Of a stretch of DNA of 59,471 nt, positions 1 to 8,483 are shown piece after piece. Under the pieces are notes generated by a model that was given only the letters and a program-made list of their open reading frames with translations, was not told the origin of the DNA and searched no databases. The first letter of the stretch is position 1, and each line of letters opens with the position of its first letter. The DNA comes from Paenibacillus dendritiformis (GTDB lineage: Bacteria; Bacillota; Bacilli; Paenibacillales; Paenibacillaceae): positions 1 through 59,471 of the forward strand of contig NZ_LDIG01000106.1 of the NCBI RefSeq assembly GCF_015845845.1. Direction: 5' to 3'. Position numbers and translations under genes: made by a program.

Positions 1-204
1 TTCGAGAAGCATGCCAGCCTGAAGTATAAATATGGCAATCGGAAATTTTGGGCGGAGGGCTACTACGTCAGCACAGTAGGCTTAAACGAAGCAACTGTCG
101 CAAAATATATACGTGAACAGGAAGCACATGACCAAGCAGTTGATAAACTGAGTGTGAAAGAGTATGAAGATCCGTTCAACAGAAACAGTAGCAAGAAGAA
201 GTAA
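1..204 (+). mobile_element. tnpA: IS200/IS605-family transposase TnpA, C-terminal fragment at the window edge
   Basis: The frame is open from base 1 and ends at TAA 202-204, giving 67 residues with no start in view. It contains FWAEGYYVSTVG followed by KYIREQE, which matches the end of IS200-like HUH/Y1 transposases. In that family the helix with YIxxQ carries the catalytic tyrosine that forms the 5'-phosphotyrosine link to single-stranded DNA. No tnpB follows, so the element would be of the single-gene IS200 type, with its right end in the next 140 nt. The upstream half lies outside the window, so whether the element is intact cannot be judged. Base use is more AT-rich than the flanking genes, as expected for an insertion. 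Confidence 0.85.
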
Positions 205-342
205 ACCAGTTTAACTGGTAAGTGAAAGTGACAAGTTACACTGAGCCTGAACAATTTAATTGTCAGGCTAGCGTCTTTAGGCGCAGTTTGGCAACAGGGG
301 GTTATACCCCAAGTGCAAACCACCCGTTGGACGGGTGGTTTT
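205..342 (+). repeat. Right end of the IS200-like element with subterminal hairpins
   Basis: Directly after the TnpA stop there are three inverted repeats: ACCAGT/ACTGGT at 205-219, AGCCTGA/TCAGGCT at 244-269 with an inner CAATT/AATTG, and a perfect 10-bp stem at 318-327/331-340 with loop TGG followed by TTTT. IS200/IS605 elements end in imperfect hairpins that TnpA recognises as single-stranded DNA. The last hairpin is the best candidate for the right-end recognition structure and could also terminate transcription. The exact cleavage site cannot be fixed without an empty-site comparison. Confidence 0.55.
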
Positions 343-420
343 GATTTTCGGCGGGGACAAGAGCATGAATCCTATGCCATCGAAGACAGCGGCTATCGGG
401 CCGGAGAATGGCCTGTACGG

Positions 421-437
421 TTTACATTCCGTTTACA
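421..437 (+). promoter_or_regulatory. Pair of TTTACA direct repeats, candidate OmpR/PhoP-family binding site
   Basis: TTTACA occurs at 421-426 and again at 432-437 with an 11-bp period and the same flanking TTC. The position is 60 bp in front of the ABC transporter start, and the 343-495 interval is otherwise without a gene. An 11-bp spaced direct repeat is the usual target of OmpR-family regulators, and TT(A/T/C)ACA is the Bacillus PhoP half-site. The downstream operon encodes an OmpR-family regulator, so autoregulation is the simplest reading. Only two good units are visible, whereas PhoP promoters normally have four. Confidence 0.4.
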
Positions 438-495
438 TTCGTCGTCTATGATGGACTCCATAGCTTAGTTGAGGTATCAAGAAGGAGTCGATGTT

Positions 496-2268
496 ATGAG
501 GAACGAAATCGATCAGACGACGAAAGGCTCGCTAGGCAATTGGCGGCAATTTCTGAATCTCATTAATGAAACCAAGCCGTCCAAGCTCATGTTATTCATC
601 GCCCTGCTGATGAGCATCGGCGGGGCGGCCGTATCGCTCGTCATTCCGATGTTCACCAAGGGGATGGTGGATAACTTCGCCATGTCGCAGCTGGATACGA
701 TGCAGATTGCGGCGTTGGCGATCGCATTCATCGTCCAGACGGTGGCCGCGGGCTTGTCCATCTATATGCTCAATCTTATCGGACAACGCGTCGTTGCCGG
801 CTTGCGAGACCGGCTGTGGAAAAAGATGCTGGTGCTCCCGGTGTCCTACTATGACCGGAACAAGACGGGCGAGACGGTTAGCCGCATCACGAATGATACG
901 GGGATTGTCAAAGGGTTCATAACGGAGCATCTGTCCAGCTTTTTTACCGGCATCATCTCCGTCATTGGCTCGCTCATTGTATTGTTGTATCTCGATTGGC
1001 AAATGACGGTCATCATGCTCCTCGTAATTCCGCTTGCCGCTTTGGTGCTGTTCCCGCTTGGCAAGCAAATGTTCAACATATCCAAAGGGCTGCAGGACGA
1101 GACGGCTTCCTTCACGGCGGTATTAAGTCAAGTGCTGTCGGAAATTCGATTGGTGAAAGCATCCAATGCCGAAGCGAGGGAATACGAGAACGGGCGCAAA
1201 GCCATTACCCGTCTCCTTCGCTTCGGCATTAAGGAAGGCGTCGTGCAGGCGTTGATTTCGCCCATTATGTCGTTCGTGCTGATGGTGCTGCTGGTCGTCA
1301 TTATTGGCTACGGCGGCATGCGCGTATCGTCGGGGGCGCTGACCGCAGGCGAACTGGTCGCTTTCATTCTATACCTGATTCAGATTGTGATGCCGATGAG
1401 CCAGTTGTCCATGTTTTTCACGCAGCTCCAGAAGGCGATTGGAGCAACGGATCATATGATTTCGATTTTACAGGCCCCGGAAGAAGATCCTATGCAGGGG
1501 AAAGAGGCCGGGCGAGCGAATTTGCCGATCCATGCGGAGCATGTGCACTTTGCATATGCCGAAGGAGAACCTATACTTGAAGATGTAAGCTTCACGATCA
1601 ATCCGGGCAAGGTAACGGCTATTGTCGGGCCCAGCGGGAGCGGCAAGACGACGCTGTTCTCCCTCTTCGAGCGATTCTACCTGCCGACCTCCGGTGTCAT
1701 CAAGCTGGGGAATGAGGACATTAATGAATTCTCGCTGCATTCCTGGCGCGCTTTGATTGGATATGTGTCGCAGGAGAGTCCGCTGATCGACGGGACGATC
1801 CGGGAAAATATTTGTTACGGGATGAATCGGGATGTGACGGAAGAGGAGCTGAAGCGGGCGGCGGCCATGGCTTATGCGGACGGCTTCATTGAAGAATTGG
1901 CCGACGGATACGATACGGAAGTGGGCGAGCGCGGCATGAAGCTGTCAGGCGGACAGCGCCAGCGGATTGCCATCGCGCGGGCGCTGCTGCGCAATCCGCG
2001 CATTCTGATGCTGGACGAGGCGACATCGAGCCTGGACAGCAAGTCCGAGATTGTCGTTCAGAAGGCGCTGAACAATCTGATGAAGGGGCGGACGACGCTG
2101 GTCATTGCTCACCGGCTGTCCACTGTCGTCGACGCGGATCAGATTTTATTTATCGATAAAGGCAAGCTGACAGGCTGCGGCACGCATGAACAACTGTTGG
2201 AGAGCCATTCCATGTACCGGGAGTTCGCGGCGCAGCAGCTCAAAATTCAGGAACCGCACGGGGCTTAA
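496..2268 (+). CDS. ABC exporter, fused permease and ATPase (BmrA/MsbA type)
   Basis: This is a 590-residue half-transporter expected to work as a homodimer in the cytoplasmic membrane, exporting a drug, lipid or peptide. The N-terminal 320 residues form the six-helix type 1 exporter domain. The ATPase domain has Walker [10 protein letters not shown] near 378, signature LSGGQ near 483, Walker B ILMLDE near 503 and the H-loop histidine in IAHRLS near 538. I chose ATG 496 over the upstream TTG 469 because GAAGGAG at 481-487 lies 8 nt ahead of it. The gene is followed 44 nt later by a response regulator and sensor kinase, which suggests a stress- or antibiotic-responsive export module. The substrate cannot be read from the sequence. 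Confidence 0.9.
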   Translation: MRNEIDQTTKGSLGNWRQFLNLINETKPSKLMLFIALLMSIGGAAVSLVIPMFTKGMVDNFAMSQLDTMQIAALAIAFIVQTVAAGLSIYMLNLIGQRVVAGLRDRLWKKMLVLPVSYYDRNKTGETVSRITNDTGIVKGFITEHLSSFFTGIISVIGSLIVLLYLDWQMTVIMLLVIPLAALVLFPLGKQMFNISKGLQDETASFTAVLSQVLSEIRLVKASNAEAREYENGRKAITRLLRFGIKEGVVQALISPIMSFVLMVLLVVIIGYGGMRVSSGALTAGELVAFILYLIQIVMPMSQLSMFFTQLQKAIGATDHMISILQAPEEDPMQGKEAGRANLPIHAEHVHFAYAEGEPILEDVSFTINPGKVTAIVGPSGSGKTTLFSLFERFYLPTSGVIKLGNEDINEFSLHSWRALIGYVSQESPLIDGTIRENICYGMNRDVTEEELKRAAAMAYADGFIEELADGYDTEVGERGMKLSGGQRQRIAIARALLRNPRILMLDEATSSLDSKSEIVVQKALNNLMKGRTTLVIAHRLSTVVDADQILFIDKGKLTGCGTHEQLLESHSMYREFAAQQLKIQEPHGA

Positions 2269-2312
2269 ATTTCGGTAACGAGCTATCAACGGGAAAGGCG
2301 GTATTATGCGAG

Positions 2313-2987
2313 ATGGCAACCATTCTTGTCGTAGATGACGATCCTCATATTCGGGAATTTGTCACCGTATTATTGCAAAAGGAGGGCTTCGGGACGATGG
2401 AAGCCTCCGACGGCATGGAGGCGCTCCGTCTTATGGAAACGGAGAAAGCCGATCTTGTGGTCCTCGATATTATGATGCCGAATATGGATGGATGGGAACT
2501 ATGCCGCGAGCTCAAAGCGCTGCATGATATTCCGCTGCTGATGCTGACCGCCAAGGGAGACACATCGCAGAAGGTGAAAGGCTTCAATCTGGGAACCGAC
2601 GATTACTTGGTGAAGCCGTTCGAGCCGATGGAATTGGTCGTGCGCGTAAGGGCGCTGCTGAGAAGATATCAGATTGCGGCATCCCGGATTGTTCACATCG
2701 GCCGCGTGGTCGTGAACCGGCAGACATTCGAAGTCACCTCGGGCAGCGATACGTTCTCCTTGCCGCTGAAGGAATTCGAGCTCCTCTTCAAGCTGGGCGC
2801 CGTCCCCGGCAGGACATGCTCCAGAGAGCAGTTAATCGAAGAAATATGGGGCTATGATTATGAGGGGAACGAGCGGACGCTGGATGTGCACATTAACCGC
2901 CTGCGCGAGCGGTTCTCCTCCAGCGAGCACGGATTTCGCATCAAAACCATACGCGGGCTCGGTTATCGCCTTGAGGTGCTCGAATGA
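2313..2987 (+). CDS. OmpR/PhoB-family response regulator
   Basis: This 224-residue protein has a receiver domain with the acidic pocket VDDD at 7-10, phospho-acceptor D52 in LDIMMPNMDGW, and the switch lysine K101 in VKPFEP. Residues from about 125 to the end form a winged-helix DNA-binding domain with the usual ending TIRGLGYRLE. The GGGAAAGGCGG ribosome site is 11 nt before ATG 2313. Its last codons overlap the kinase gene by 4 nt (ATGA), so the two are translationally coupled. It probably controls the upstream ABC exporter and itself through the TTTACA repeats at 421-437. That target is inferred from position only. Confidence 0.93.
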   Translation: MATILVVDDDPHIREFVTVLLQKEGFGTMEASDGMEALRLMETEKADLVVLDIMMPNMDGWELCRELKALHDIPLLMLTAKGDTSQKVKGFNLGTDDYLVKPFEPMELVVRVRALLRRYQIAASRIVHIGRVVVNRQTFEVTSGSDTFSLPLKEFELLFKLGAVPGRTCSREQLIEEIWGYDYEGNERTLDVHINRLRERFSSSEHGFRIKTIRGLGYRLEVLE

Positions 2988-4126
2988 AACGGCTCGAATG
3001 GTTCCGCAGGTTCAAGGCAACGAAGACGTGGAGAACAATCAAATTCATAGGCAGCATGGGCGTCTTGCTGCTGTTCATGTTCGCGTCATGGTCGCTTGCC
3101 TATCTAATCAACCCGGCACTGCTAAGGTGGTTCGGATGGGAATTGACGGAATACGGGGCCTTTCTCATGACAGGGACGGTAGGTTTCCTGATTCTGTGTG
3201 CCGTGACCGGGATCTTTGTCCCTTTTGCGCGCAATAAGCATATTCTCTTCTATCATTCCATCATCGACGCCGTCAACCGGATTTCCAAGGGAGATTTCGA
3301 TGTGACGATCAAGATGAATGAAGATTTCGAACATGAATACGGCATGCTGATCGAGAGCATCAACAATATGGCCGGCGAGCTGGGAGTGATGGAGAAGATG
3401 CGGCAGGAATTTATTTCGAATGTATCCCATGAGATTCAATCGCCGCTTACGTCGATTCGCGGATTTGCCCATGCCTTGCAAAATGAGGAATTGAGCGAGG
3501 AGGAGCGGCGACATTACCTCCAGATTATCGAGATGGAGACAACCAGACTGTCCAAATTAAGCGACAATTTGCTGAGGCTGACGTCCCTGGAATCGGAGCA
3601 TCATCCGATCAAGCCTCGATCGTACCGCCTGGATCAGCAGCTGCGCAATCTTGTATTGGCGAGTGAACCGCAATGGGCGGCCAAAGCTTTGGACATCGAG
3701 TTGAGCCTGGATAAGGTTCACATTACCGCAGATGAGGATATGCTGAGCCAGGTGTGGGTCAACCTGATCCATAATGCCATCAAGTTCACGCCGGAGAAGG
3801 GCTTCATCCACATTGGGCTGACGGTGCATGAGCCCTATGTAGAAGTGAGGATGGAAGACAGCGGCATTGGAATCGACAAGGAGCATATCCCGCATCTGTT
3901 CGAGCGATTCTTCAAGGCCGATGCGTCCCGGAACCGGATGCAAGGAGGCAGCGGATTGGGACTATCCATTGCGCAGAAGATTGTTCAGCTCCATCAGGGA
4001 ACGATTGCCGTGAGCAGTGAGAGAGGAAGCGGGTCGGTCTTCTCCGTCAAGCTGCCTCTGCGCATGTCGGACCACCATCATCAGGCTGAAAAAGAAGCGC
4101 CCATGGTTCGAGCGAACAAGGCTTAG
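2984..4126 (+). CDS. Sensor histidine kinase with two membrane helices and a short loop
   Basis: This 380-residue membrane kinase is the partner of the preceding regulator. Two hydrophobic helices (about 21-43 and 58-80) enclose only about 15 residues outside, so the signal is probably sensed in or at the membrane, as in cell-envelope stress kinases, and not by a large extracellular domain. A HAMP-like linker follows. The dimerisation helix has the phospho-accepting H149 in SNVSHEIQSPLTS. The ATP-binding domain shows the N-box HNAIKF near 265, G1 DSGIGID, F-box FERFFKAD and G2 GGSGLGLS. A long perfect hairpin follows the stop at 4199-4241. Confidence 0.93.
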   Translation: MKRLEWFRRFKATKTWRTIKFIGSMGVLLLFMFASWSLAYLINPALLRWFGWELTEYGAFLMTGTVGFLILCAVTGIFVPFARNKHILFYHSIIDAVNRISKGDFDVTIKMNEDFEHEYGMLIESINNMAGELGVMEKMRQEFISNVSHEIQSPLTSIRGFAHALQNEELSEEERRHYLQIIEMETTRLSKLSDNLLRLTSLESEHHPIKPRSYRLDQQLRNLVLASEPQWAAKALDIELSLDKVHITADEDMLSQVWVNLIHNAIKFTPEKGFIHIGLTVHEPYVEVRMEDSGIGIDKEHIPHLFERFFKADASRNRMQGGSGLGLSIAQKIVQLHQGTIAVSSERGSGSVFSVKLPLRMSDHHHQAEKEAPMVRANKA

Positions 4127-4198
4127 CTTGAGCGTCGTATTCCTTTTGCGCTCACGGCGAACGCGGATATGTTCCCGGAATAAGGCTGCGAAATGCAG

Positions 4199-4241
4199 CA
4201 TGATCATGCCCGATCGGCAGCCCGGATCGGGCATGATCATG
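4199..4241. terminator. Perfect 17-bp inverted repeat between convergent genes
   Basis: The arms 4199-4215 and 4225-4241 are exact reverse complements with a 9-nt loop. They sit between the stop of the kinase gene (+) and the stop of the ugpQ gene (-). The position suggests a bidirectional terminator or an mRNA 3'-end stabiliser. No T-tract follows on either strand, which is unusual for an intrinsic terminator, and the arms contain overlapping TGATCA and CATGATCATG palindromes. Confidence 0.55.
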
Positions 4242-4261
4242 AGGAACAAGGTGCCGGCCGG

Positions 4262-4972
4262 TTATCCCAGCCGATCCGGCACGTTGGAGAAGAGGCCGTC
4301 GATGCCGGCTTGCCGCAGCATGGCGGCCCACTCCGGCCGGTCGACGGTGTAGGCGTACACCTTGCAGCCTGCCCCATGGCATGCCGCGATGAAGTCCGCG
4401 TCCGCGAACGAAAAATGGGGATGGACGCTGTAGACCGGGAAGGGCAGAGACTGGATATATTGCTCCGGACGGCAGAGGCGATCGGCCATGAGCACGCCGA
4501 GCTTCACGCCGGGCTCCAGGCGGGCTATCTTTTCCAGCGCCTGATGGTCGAAGGAGGAGACGATAATCCGCTCCAGCAGGCCGCGTTTCTTTACGGCGTC
4601 GACAAGCTTTTGTTCGATTCCGTCATAGAAGAAAGGGATGTTCTTAATCTCGATGTTGGTAATGAGATCCTGATCCTGCACCAGATCGAGATAGTCATCA
4701 AGCAGCGGGATCCGTTCCTCGTTGAAGTCCGTGTGGAACCAGCTTCCCGCGTCAAGCCCGCTCAGCTCCTCCCAAGTCAGGTCCGCGATGTAGCCTTGGC
4801 CTGACGTCGTGCGGGCGACATTTTCATCATGGATGATGACAAGCCGTCCGTCCTTCGTCTGTTGAATATCAAGCTCGATGCCGGCGCAGCCGCGATCGAG
4901 CGCCGCCCGAAAAGCGGCCATCGTATTTTCCGGCGCATACCCCGATGCGCCCCGGTGGGCAAATATGAACAT
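4262..4972 (-). CDS. ugpQ: Glycerophosphodiester phosphodiesterase (UgpQ/GlpQ type)
   Basis: The 236-residue protein hydrolyses glycerophosphodiesters to glycerol-3-phosphate and an alcohol. The GDPD fold is shown by the N-terminal AHRGASGYAPENT (H6 and R7 are catalytic or metal-site residues), GIELDIQQTKDG (E33, D35) and VIIHDE (H48). There is no signal peptide, so it should be cytoplasmic like E. coli UgpQ and unlike secreted GlpQ. The start is ATG 4972, with GGAGG 9 nt upstream, in preference to the TTG three codons earlier. It is the last gene of the minus-strand ugp operon, 81 nt after ugpB, and would use imported phosphodiesters. Confidence 0.92.
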   Translation of the reverse strand: MFIFAHRGASGYAPENTMAAFRAALDRGCAGIELDIQQTKDGRLVIIHDENVARTTSGQGYIADLTWEELSGLDAGSWFHTDFNEERIPLLDDYLDLVQDQDLITNIEIKNIPFFYDGIEQKLVDAVKKRGLLERIIVSSFDHQALEKIARLEPGVKLGVLMADRLCRPEQYIQSLPFPVYSVHPHFSFADADFIAACHGAGCKVYAYTVDRPEWAAMLRQAGIDGLFSNVPDRLG

Positions 4973-5053
4973 GCTCGCCAACCTCCAGCTTCATGATGGA
5001 GGCGGACAGGGCAGCGGCGGCATCCACCGCATCCTTGCCCGCCGTGTTCCTGC

Positions 5054-6397
5054 TTATTTCGGCGCGTTCACCTTGTTGTCCTCTTCGATGAGCTTGTCGA
5101 TTTTCGCGGTCAATTCATCAACGACCTTCTGCGGAGCGTCTCCCTGGTAGAGCTTCTCGATCGCCGTCGCGACTTCGTTGCGCGTCTCCGGGAAGACGGA
5201 GATCAGCGCGCCCCGGGTAGCCGATCCGGCCTTCGTATTCTGAAGCTGCTTCACGGTCGTCAGGAATTGCGGCGCCTGCTCATACTTCTCCTTCAGGACC
5301 GGCTCCTCATGCGCGGCCTTCGTAATCGGGAAGTAGCCGGTGCCCGCCGCCCATTCGGCCTGAACGGCAGGGGTCGTTACATATTTCATGAAATCCCATG
5401 CCGCTTCCTTCTCTTCTTCGGCGACGCTGTTCATCAGCCAGAGCGAGGCGCCGCCCACGATGACGCCATTGGCCTCCTTGCCGTCCGGCGTCGGCAGGAA
5501 TCCCGTGCCGACTTCGAAGGGAGAAGCCTGCATGACGCCGGCAATGCCCGCGGTCGAATCCATGTACATGGCGACCTTGCCGGCGCTGAAGGCAGCCCGG
5601 ATATCATCCCACTGCCGCCCGTAGTTCCCGAGCGTGCCGTCCTTGTTCATATCGTCGAGCCATTGGAAGATGCCGAGGCTTTCCGGGGAATTGAGCAGCG
5701 ACTTGGTTGCGAGACTGTCGCGACCGTTGCCGTTATCCACGAAATCGGCTCCTTGATTCGCCAGCAGCTGCTCGATGAACCAGCCGTAGATGAGCAATGC
5801 GAACCCTTTTTCGTTTTTCCCGTTGTCGGTCAGCTTCTTGGCCATTTCCCGGATTTCCCCGAACGTCTTCGGCGGCGACTCCGGATCGAGTCCGGCCGCT
5901 TTGAATTTGTCCTTGTTGTAGATCAAGATAGCGTTTGAAGTGTTGAACGGCAGCGAGTAGAGCTTGCCGTCGATTTGATAATAGCTGAGAATATTCTCCT
6001 CCCATTGGGACAAGTCGAATTTGTCTTGGTCAATCAGGTCCTGAACCGGCTGGATATAACCGCTGTTGACCATATACTTCGTTCCAATCTCCTGCACCTG
6101 CATCAGCGTCGGCGCCTCGGACGTGCCGCCCACCGCCTTGAGCTTCGTCAACGATTCCTCGTACGACCCTTGGAATATCGCATCGACGAAGTATTTGTCC
6201 TGCGATGCATTGTAGTCGCTCGCCATCTTGGCGATCAGTTCCCCGGCATTGCCGCTCATGGCATGCCAGAAGGTGACCTTGATTCGTCCGTCATCCGACT
6301 TTCTCGCCTCCGAGCCGGACGAATTCGTGCAGCCGACCGCGGACAGCGACAGCACCGCCAGCAGCAGCATCAGTACGCCTGTTTTTTTCACTTCCAT
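5054..6397 (-). CDS. ugpB: Glycerol-3-phosphate/sugar ABC transporter substrate-binding lipoprotein (UgpB type)
   Basis: The protein has 447 residues from ATG 6397. It starts with a KK-containing signal peptide and the lipobox AVGC (Cys about 23), followed by a Ser/Gly-rich linker and the family 1 extracellular solute-binding fold beginning KVTFWHAMSGNAGE. The WHAMSG stretch is typical of UgpB. It would be tethered outside the membrane and deliver substrate to UgpA and UgpE. ATG 6397 has GAGGGGG very close upstream. An in-frame ATG at 6421 has no ribosome site, so the start is not certain. It follows ugpE by about 47 nt and precedes ugpQ. Confidence 0.88.
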   Translation of the reverse strand: MEVKKTGVLMLLLAVLSLSAVGCTNSSGSEARKSDDGRIKVTFWHAMSGNAGELIAKMASDYNASQDKYFVDAIFQGSYEESLTKLKAVGGTSEAPTLMQVQEIGTKYMVNSGYIQPVQDLIDQDKFDLSQWEENILSYYQIDGKLYSLPFNTSNAILIYNKDKFKAAGLDPESPPKTFGEIREMAKKLTDNGKNEKGFALLIYGWFIEQLLANQGADFVDNGNGRDSLATKSLLNSPESLGIFQWLDDMNKDGTLGNYGRQWDDIRAAFSAGKVAMYMDSTAGIAGVMQASPFEVGTGFLPTPDGKEANGVIVGGASLWLMNSVAEEEKEAAWDFMKYVTTPAVQAEWAAGTGYFPITKAAHEEPVLKEKYEQAPQFLTTVKQLQNTKAGSATRGALISVFPETRNEVATAIEKLYQGDAPQKVVDELTAKIDKLIEEDNKVNAPK

Positions 6398-6444
6398 ATC
6401 CCCCTCGCGAAATTTGATCATGCCGGCTAATCATGTTGATTTAT

Positions 6445-7266
6445 TTATCCTTTTAATGCCCCGGACATCAAGCCGCGCTTGAGCTGCTTGAGGCTGAGGA
6501 ACAAGAAAAGCAAGGTGGGCACGAGCACGATGACGACGCCGGCCATGACGACGGGCCAATTCGTGTTCGTCTCTTGGGCCTGCATCATTTTCAAGCCGAT
6601 CTGCACGGTGCGGACCGAATTGTTGGTCGTCGTCAGCAGCGGCCATAAATACATATTCCAGGTCGTCAAAAACCCGTATACGCCAAGCGCGCTCAGCATC
6701 GGCAGAGAAAGCGGGACGACGAACGACACCAGATAGCGCAGCCGGCCGCAGCCTTCCAATTGGGCCGATTCATGCAGCTCCTGCGGCAGCGTCAGGAAAT
6801 GCTGGCGGAGCAGAAAGACACCGAAAGCGAGCGCGAAGAACGGCATCGACAACCCTTGATACGTATTGACCCAATTGAAGCCGACGATGGTCAAATAGTT
6901 CGGAATCATCGTCGCTTCCCATGGAATCATCATCGTCGATATCAACAGGAAGAACACGAAGTTGCGCCCTTTGAACGGAATAAAGACGATGGCGTAGGCC
7001 GCGAGGCTGCATACGATAAGCTGGCCGATCATGACGGTGAGCGAGACGATCAGACTGTTCACCATGAATTTGAGCAGCGGCACGCTTTTGAGCGCCATCG
7101 TGAAATTGTCGAATACGAAGCTGGCAGGGAACAGCTTGCCGGTCATAATTTCCTCGGTCGTCATCAGGCTCGCCAGGAGAGCATAGATAATCGGGAAGAA
7201 CATGAGGCCAGCCGCGGCCAGCAGCAAGATGTAGAACACCCATTTCTGGTACAGCGCCATTCTCAT
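6445..7266 (-). CDS. ugpE: ABC transporter permease UgpE
   Basis: This 273-residue integral membrane protein has about six hydrophobic helices. The cytoplasmic EAA loop, HESAQLEGCGRLRYLVSFVVPLS in spirit, lies around residues 165-187 and contacts the transport ATPase. It matches the second permease of MalG/UgpE type, with a short N-terminal cytosolic end and the first helix at about 9-30. It overlaps the ugpA stop by 4 nt, so the two permeases are translationally coupled. No ATPase gene (UgpC) is present in the operon. In Firmicutes such systems usually share the MsmX-type ATPase encoded elsewhere, and that is inferred here. Confidence 0.92.
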   Translation of the reverse strand: MRMALYQKWVFYILLLAAAGLMFFPIIYALLASLMTTEEIMTGKLFPASFVFDNFTMALKSVPLLKFMVNSLIVSLTVMIGQLIVCSLAAYAIVFIPFKGRNFVFFLLISTMMIPWEATMIPNYLTIVGFNWVNTYQGLSMPFFALAFGVFLLRQHFLTLPQELHESAQLEGCGRLRYLVSFVVPLSLPMLSALGVYGFLTTWNMYLWPLLTTTNNSVRTVQIGLKMMQAQETNTNWPVVMAGVVIVLVPTLLFLFLSLKQLKRGLMSGALKG

Positions 7267-8171
7267 TGATAGTGCACCTTCTTTTCGCCGACTTTGAACT
7301 GAATCAGCGTCGCCAGCAGCACGATCAGGAACAGAATAATCGCTTGCGCGCTCGCGATGCCGAATTTGTAATGAATAAAGGCGTTCTGATAGATGGAATA
7401 AACAATGAGGTTGGTTGATTCTGCAGGTCCGCCCTTGGTGAGGATATCGATCTGGCCGAACGATTGAAAAGAATGGATGACGGTCACGATGATGACAAAA
7501 AACAGGGTCGGCGAGACCATCGGCAGCGTAATGCGGAACAAGCGGGACCAGTACCCGGCGCCGTCAATGCGGGCGCTCTCGTAAATGTCCTCCGGTATGC
7601 TCTGCAGACCGCCGAGGAGGATGATGTAATTGAAGCCGACGCCCATCCAGATGCTGGTCAACGCGATGGAGATGAGCGCCCACTTCGGATCGGTCAGCCA
7701 ATGGATCGGCGGCAGTCCGATCCAACCTAGCATATGATTCAGGAACCCGATGCTGGGATGGAACAGGAACAGGAAGATCATCGAGCCCGCGGCCACCGAC
7801 ACGCCGACCGTGGAAGAGAAAATAACGCGGAAAAACTCGATTCCCCGCAGCTTCTCGCTTGAAATGACGGCCAGGAAGAAGGCGAAGGCGACGCCCAGCG
7901 GCACCGTGTAAAGCACGAACAGGAATGTGCCGGTCATGCTTGTCAGGAAACTGTCGGACTGGAACAGGCCGGCATAATTATCGAAGCCGACGAACATGAC
8001 GGGAACGCCGCGAGCGTTCGTGGAGAAGAAGCTGTAATAAAGCGTTTTCAACATAGGGTAGAACGTAAAGGCCGATAAAATGATGAGCATCGGACTTAAA
8101 TAGAGCATACCCGCTGCCAGGAGGCGCAGCGGCGAATCTTTCTTGCGGAAGGTTGTGGCAGATGGCTCCAT
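7263..8171 (-). CDS. ugpA: ABC transporter permease UgpA
   Basis: The first gene of the glycerol-3-phosphate uptake operon encodes a 302-residue permease with six predicted helices and the EAA motif ESARIDGAGYWSRLFRITLP at about 205-225. The start is ATG 8171, where AAAGGGG lies 9 nt upstream. A longer frame reaching 8201 has no ribosome site and would run into the leader. The gene is transcribed from a strong promoter at 8306-8334 through a leader with an intrinsic terminator, so its expression should depend on antitermination by the product of the divergent glpP gene. Confidence 0.92.
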   Translation of the reverse strand: MEPSATTFRKKDSPLRLLAAGMLYLSPMLIILSAFTFYPMLKTLYYSFFSTNARGVPVMFVGFDNYAGLFQSDSFLTSMTGTFLFVLYTVPLGVAFAFFLAVISSEKLRGIEFFRVIFSSTVGVSVAAGSMIFLFLFHPSIGFLNHMLGWIGLPPIHWLTDPKWALISIALTSIWMGVGFNYIILLGGLQSIPEDIYESARIDGAGYWSRLFRITLPMVSPTLFFVIIVTVIHSFQSFGQIDILTKGGPAESTNLIVYSIYQNAFIHYKFGIASAQAIILFLIVLLATLIQFKVGEKKVHYQ

Positions 8172-8208
8172 TAGACTATTCCCCTTTCTTAACCAGCGCA
8201 ACGGTCAG

Positions 8209-8270
8209 AAAAAAAGAAGACCACAGAACGACCAAATGGCGGCAGCCAATTGGAACAAGCGTGGTCTTCT
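8209..8270 (-). terminator. Leader terminator of the ugp operon, candidate GlpP antitermination target
   Basis: Read on the minus strand, arms 8261-8270 and 8215-8224 form a 10-bp stem enclosing a second hairpin (TTGG/CCAA and TGGC/GCCA with a GGCA loop at 8232-8253). Seven T residues follow at 8215-8209. It lies between the ugp promoter and the ugpA ribosome site, where a terminator would silence the operon unless it is overridden. Bacillus glp operons have terminators in this position that GlpP with glycerol-3-phosphate overcomes. The divergent neighbour encodes GlpP, which makes this the likely target. It occupies the 8172-8483 gene-free stretch together with two promoters. Confidence 0.8.
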
Positions 8271-8305
8271 CCGTTTCCCGAAACCGGAATATTAACTTGC
8301 ATCCC

Positions 8306-8334
8306 AGTATAATTCACACAATATTAAAAATCAA
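8306..8334 (-). promoter_or_regulatory. Sigma-A promoter of the ugp operon
   Basis: On the minus strand TTGATT (8334-8329) and TATACT (8311-8306) are separated by 17 bp in an AT-rich block. The predicted transcript starts near 8299 and reads about 30 nt into the terminator hairpin. The promoter is close to consensus, which fits control by attenuation downstream and not by promoter strength. Confidence 0.75.
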
Positions 8335-8388
8335 TACAAATTATGGTTGTTCGTAGTGATACATGCGCTTGACGCGACGGAGAGGAGG

Positions 8389-8417
8389 TTGACGGGGCGG
8401 CGGGAGGGGATTACGAT
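8389..8417 (+). promoter_or_regulatory. Candidate sigma-A promoter of glpP
   Basis: TTGACG (8389-8394) and TACGAT (8412-8417) are separated by 17 bp of G-rich sequence, 67 bp before the glpP start. The two promoters in this intergenic region diverge and do not overlap. Confidence 0.5.
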
Positions 8418-8483
8418 AGCGGTAGAAACAGCAAGGTTAGCGTATCAGAGAAAAACAGAGCCAGACCGAAGGGAGAGCGAGCA

